Assembly: GCA_943329105.2 (NCBI GenBank)
Contig: CALQCP020000022.1
Location: 1-17,066 of the forward strand
Length of the DNA: 17,066 nt
Source of the DNA: Chitinophaga pinensis
Lineage (GTDB): Bacteria > Planctomycetota > Phycisphaerae > Phycisphaerales > SM1A02
Reading direction: 5' to 3'
Shown here: one piece after another, positions 14,838 to 17,066 of the stretch
Layout: each line of letters opens with the position of its first letter
How positions within the stretch are numbered: the first letter of the stretch is position 1
The notes under the pieces: model-generated
Databases searched by the model: none
Told to the model about the DNA's origin: nothing
What the model saw: only the letters and a program-made list of their open reading frames with translations
Program-made: the position numbers and the translations under genes

Positions 14838-15281
14838 TCAGTTACCGGTGCTGCCAAATCCGCCCCCGCCGCGCGATGTTCCATCAAGTTCCTCAACCAC
14901 GCGGACCGTCGCACGCGCCACCGGTGCCACCACCATCTGCGCGATCCGCATCCCGTGCTCCACCGTAAACGCCGCACGCCCAAGATTCACAAGCGGCACC
15001 TTCATCTCGCCGCGATAATCACTGTCAACGGTGCCTGGCGAATTCGGCATGCCAATTCCGTGCTTGGTGGCCAGACCGGAGCGCGGTCGCACCTGCGCTT
15101 CAAAGCCATGTGGAATTGCCATCGCAAATCCACATGGAATCATCGCAATGTCGCCGGGCGCCAGTGTCACCGGCGCTTCGATGCAGGCGTGGAGGTCGAG
15201 GCCCGCCGCGTGCTCGGTTTGGTAGGCGGGGAGCTGCGCGCCTTGGTGGAGGCGGAGGAAACGGATTTCGACGGCGTGCAT
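14838..15281 (-). CDS. dut: dUTP diphosphatase (dUTPase)
   Basis: Dut hydrolyses dUTP to dUMP and pyrophosphate, keeping uracil out of DNA and supplying dTMP synthesis. The 147-residue trimeric-type protein shows all five motifs: AGLDLHA (26-32), RPRSGLATKHG (65-75), GTVDSDYRGEMKV (83-95, catalytic Asp at 86), GMRIAQMVV (110-118) and the C-terminal RGGGGFGSTG lid (137-146). The N-terminus (VEIRFLRLHQGAQLPAY) fits the family from the ATG at 15281, which is why I chose it although the frame is open to 15461. A TAGGCT element lies 7 bases upstream. The first 115 bases are also read in another frame as the C-terminal tail of the upstream peroxiredoxin, an unusually long overlap. Confidence 0.95.
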   Translation of the reverse strand: MHAVEIRFLRLHQGAQLPAYQTEHAAGLDLHACIEAPVTLAPGDIAMIPCGFAMAIPHGFEAQVRPRSGLATKHGIGMPNSPGTVDSDYRGEMKVPLVNLGRAAFTVEHGMRIAQMVVAPVARATVRVVEELDGTSRGGGGFGSTGN

Positions 15282-15772
15282 GGTGCGGAGCCTAGCGCGG
15301 CGGCGGCGGCAAGGATCTCGTCGGCGTGGCCTTCGGGCTTGACCTTGTCGAAACGTGCGGCCACTTTGCCGTCCGGACCAATCAGGTAGGTGGTCCGCGC
15401 AACGCCCATGTATTTCTTGCCGTACATGGATTTTTCCTGCCACGTTCCATAGGCAGTGCACAACTTCGGAGCCTTGCCGGCGGCGGGCTCGTCGGCGAGT
15501 AGCGCAAACGGCAGTTTGTATTTCTTGATGAACTTCAGATGGCTCGCAGTGCCGTCCGGGCTCACGCCGAGCACTTCGATACCTGCCTTACGCAACTTCG
15601 CCCACCCGTCACGGAAGGAGCATGCTTCCACGGTGCAACCCGGCGTGTCATCCTTTGGATAGAAGTACAGGACGACGGATCGGCCTTTGAATTCGGCAAG
15701 CGTTCGGAGCGTGCCGGTTTGGTCGGGAGCGGAGAAAGCGGCGGCCTTGCGGCCAGGATTCAAGAGGGACAT
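15167..15772 (-). CDS. bcp: Thioredoxin-dependent thiol peroxidase (BCP/PrxQ peroxiredoxin) with out-of-family C-terminal tail
   Basis: This peroxiredoxin reduces hydroperoxides using a thioredoxin-type donor. The core has VVLYFYPKDDTPGCTVEACSFRD (33-55), with peroxidatic Cys46 and resolving Cys51 spaced as in BCP. Later come GVSPDGTASHLKFIKKYKLPF (69-89) and TTYLIGPDGKV (127-137). The usual family end is near HADEILAAAAAL (149-160). Here the frame continues for about 41 residues of Ser/Thr/Pro/Lys/Arg-rich sequence to residue 201, because it runs through the dut start without a stop. A TAG lies at 15294-15292, one frame away, right where the family normally ends, next to a GCC-repeat run. 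A one-base slip there, natural or a sequencing error, would explain the tail. Start: ATG 15772, with TACATT 7 bases upstream; the open frame to 15814 lacks a better start. Confidence 0.92.
   Translation of the reverse strand: MSLLNPGRKAAAFSAPDQTGTLRTLAEFKGRSVVLYFYPKDDTPGCTVEACSFRDGWAKLRKAGIEVLGVSPDGTASHLKFIKKYKLPFALLADEPAAGKAPKLCTAYGTWQEKSMYGKKYMGVARTTYLIGPDGKVAARFDKVKPEGHADEILAAAAALGSAPCTPSKSVSSASTKARSSPPTKPSTRRASTSTPASKRR
15289..15294 (-). promoter_or_regulatory. Putative -10 element (TAGGCT), leaderless type, for dut
   Basis: On the minus strand TAGGCT ends 7 bases before the dut ATG, with no Shine-Dalgarno sequence. The same hexamer, preceded by C in both places, lies before the deacetylase gene at 12798. 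Confidence 0.35.
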
Positions 15773-15779
15773 GGCGAGA

Positions 15780-15785
15780 AATGTA
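15780..15785 (-). promoter_or_regulatory. Putative -10 element (TACATT), leaderless type, for bcp
   Basis: On the minus strand TACATT ends 7 bases before the bcp ATG at 15772. No Shine-Dalgarno sequence is present and no clear -35 is seen. Confidence 0.4.
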
Positions 15786-15800
15786 CGCGCCAAGTCTGCT

Positions 15801-16499
15801 TTAGACCAGTACAAATTTCGTGGCGGCCACCAGAATCACCACTCCAAGTAATACACGCAACGTCCGCTGCGACGCGCCGCGAACGCTCCACTGCGCACCC
15901 ATCCACCCACCGACCGCAACGGCAGCACACGCCCACCAGATCCAGTGCTCATACTGAATTCCCTGGGTCAGCATTCCAGCAAGACCGGCAAGCGAGTTGG
16001 CAAGAATGAACGGCGCGGATACGGCGGCGGCCTCACGCGGTGTTGACCAACCCCACAAGATAAGGAGCGGTGTGAGAAAGATGCCACCGCCCACACCAAC
16101 CAGTCCGGAGAGTGCGCCAATGACTGCGCCGACGGCAAGGGCGACCGGCAAGGACAACGCGCGAGCTGGTCGCTGCACAGCAGGAACAAAGAGCCGCACC
16201 GCAACGAACACCAGCACCACTGCCATTACTATCCGAAAGGTGCTGTCCTGCAGTGTGCGCGTCCCTCCCAAGAATGCCATTGGAACTGAGGCGACGACGA
16301 ACGGCATCAGCATTCGCCAACGAATCTGCCCCGCGCGAGCGAACATCACCGTGGCTACCAGCGACACCAATACGTTGAGTATCAGGGCAGTGGGACGCAT
16401 CACGGTTGCGCTGATGCCAAACAAGGCCATCACCGCCAAATAGCCCGATGCACCGCCATGGCCGACACTTGCGTAAAGCGCGGCAAGGACTGCGAGCAT
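15801..16499 (-). CDS. TauE/SafE family membrane permease
   Basis: This is an inner-membrane protein of about 232 residues with seven or eight hydrophobic helices. It belongs to the TauE/SafE (formerly DUF81) family, associated with export of sulfite, sulfoacetate or other organic anions. The two family half-motifs are visible: ASVGHGGASGYLAVMALFG near the N-terminus and GALSGLVGVGGGIFLTPLLI in the middle, the usual internal duplication. The substrate cannot be read from the sequence. The start is uncertain. ATG 16499 begins directly at the first helix. An in-frame TTG at 16535 has a TACCTT 8 bases upstream and would give a more usual N-terminal length. The frame is open to a GTG at 16604. 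It ends 28 bases before the bcp ATG on the same strand. Confidence 0.87.
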   Translation of the reverse strand: MLAVLAALYASVGHGGASGYLAVMALFGISATVMRPTALILNVLVSLVATVMFARAGQIRWRMLMPFVVASVPMAFLGGTRTLQDSTFRIVMAVVLVFVAVRLFVPAVQRPARALSLPVALAVGAVIGALSGLVGVGGGIFLTPLLILWGWSTPREAAAVSAPFILANSLAGLAGMLTQGIQYEHWIWWACAAVAVGGWMGAQWSVRGASQRTLRVLLGVVILVAATKFVLV

Positions 16500-16749
16500 C
16501 AGTACGAATGCTTCGATGGATCCTGAGGTTTCCAATCCCTGAGAAGGTACCGCCACCGCCACCGTCCACGCGCGCGATTTGGAGCGCAGCAGTCCACCGT
16601 GCACGGTGTGCTACCCTCACCATGCCTTGCGAACCGATGCGCCACACTCGATCGGCACTGCAAACGTGCCCGCACTGGCACGCGCCGGGAGCGGCACAGA
16701 ATTCTCAGGCACGATCGCATTGCCGCAAATCAACGCGGGAAGTCCAGGG
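16500..16749. other. Divergent intergenic region between the TauE-type gene and moaA
   Basis: About 250 bases separate the divergent starts, which are uncertain on both sides. The moaA frame stays open through much of it, so part may code for an N-terminal extension. TACCTT on the minus strand (16549-16544) and TACCCT on the plus strand (16612-16617) are -10-like, but neither has the 6-7 base spacing to an ATG in the right frame. No strong terminator or RNA gene is seen. Confidence 0.4.
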
Positions 16750-17066
16750 ATGGAGCGGATCCCGCAGCAACCACTACCAGCGGCACCCGACGCTGTCCGG
16801 GCGGGACGGCGCATGATCGATTCGCACGGGCGCACCATCCTTGATTTGCGAATCAGTATCACCGATCGCTGCAACTTTCGATGCGTGTACTGCATGGAAC
16901 CCGATGTTCGGTTTCAACCTGCCGACCGGCTACTGACGCCAAGCGAGATCGTGCGCATGGCAGGAATCGCCGAGGGGCTTGGGGTGCGCAAGATTCGGAT
17001 CACCGGCGGCGAGCCAACCTTGCATCCGGAACTGGAGGCGATCATTGCCGGTATCCGTAGCACAAC
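16750..17066 (+). CDS. moaA: GTP 3',8-cyclase MoaA, N-terminal part (cut by window end)
   Basis: MoaA is a radical SAM enzyme that converts GTP to 3',8-cyclo-GTP, the first step of molybdenum cofactor synthesis. The visible part holds the conserved opening DSHGRTILDLRISITDRC, the iron-sulfur cluster motif CNFRCVYC (CxxxCxxC) followed by MEPDVRF, and the SAM-binding ITGGEPT. The reading frame continues past the window edge, so the C-terminal half, including the second cluster site, is not visible. The start is uncertain. ATG 16813 gives the minimal family N-terminus. ATG 16750, used here, adds 21 residues and is weakly preceded by GGAAG. It is transcribed away from the TauE-type gene. Confidence 0.92.
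   Translation, partial: MERIPQQPLPAAPDAVRAGRRMIDSHGRTILDLRISITDRCNFRCVYCMEPDVRFQPADRLLTPSEIVRMAGIAEGLGVRKIRITGGEPTLHPELEAIIAGIRST

Noticed and set aside
14821..14842. Inverted repeat ACTGAG...CTC/AGT at the dut stop, a possible dut terminator.
   Set aside because: The stem needs a 4-base bulge or shrinks to 5 bp, and only CTTT follows on the minus strand, so it is too weak to call.
16622..16816. A 64-codon plus-strand frame ending in an ATGA overlap with the internal moaA ATG at 16813.
   Set aside because: Its Cys/His/Ser/Arg-rich product looks non-coding, while the moaA frame is open through the same stretch and reads more like protein.

Overview
The window is moderately GC-rich bacterial DNA, most likely from a planctomycete of the class Phycisphaerae (probably Phycisphaerales). 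The best clue is a secreted protein (8681-9739, minus) that ends in two Cys-flanked, dockerin-like repeats of the type common on exported proteins of that group. This assignment rests on recognition of protein families, not on a 16S or database search. No tRNA, rRNA, CRISPR array or mobile element was seen, and no stretch over 300 bases lacks a gene.

Region 1 (68-8583) is a starch/maltodextrin locus. On the minus strand are an exported GH13 amylase/neopullulanase-like enzyme and MalQ (GH77). On the plus strand is an ABC importer made of a substrate-binding protein fused to a MalF-type permease, a MalG-type permease and a MalK/UgpC-type ATPase. The amylase would cut alpha-glucans outside the cytoplasm, the importer would bring in oligosaccharides, and MalQ would disproportionate them. 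The two divergent arms have start codons that share the tetranucleotide CATG, so each promoter probably lies inside or next to the other coding region. A strong bidirectional hairpin terminator (8592-8623) closes the transporter operon.

Region 2 (8681-13487) holds the secreted dockerin-type protein on the minus strand with a long, structured leader. It is followed on the plus strand by truA, a translationally coupled exported helical protein of unknown function, and a PIG-L/LmbE deacetylase resembling BshB1 of bacillithiol synthesis.

Region 3 (13543-16499, minus) contains a TauE/SafE-type permease, a BCP-type peroxiredoxin, dUTPase and a DegT/DnrJ-family sugar aminotransferase. The peroxiredoxin frame runs 115 bases into dut. 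The 5' part of moaA (plus) leaves the window on the right.

A recurrent signal is a TANNNT hexamer 6 or 7 bases before the ATG of six genes, all lacking a Shine-Dalgarno sequence. It suggests that leaderless transcription is common here. Genes inside operons and the secreted protein use Shine-Dalgarno sequences or translational coupling instead.
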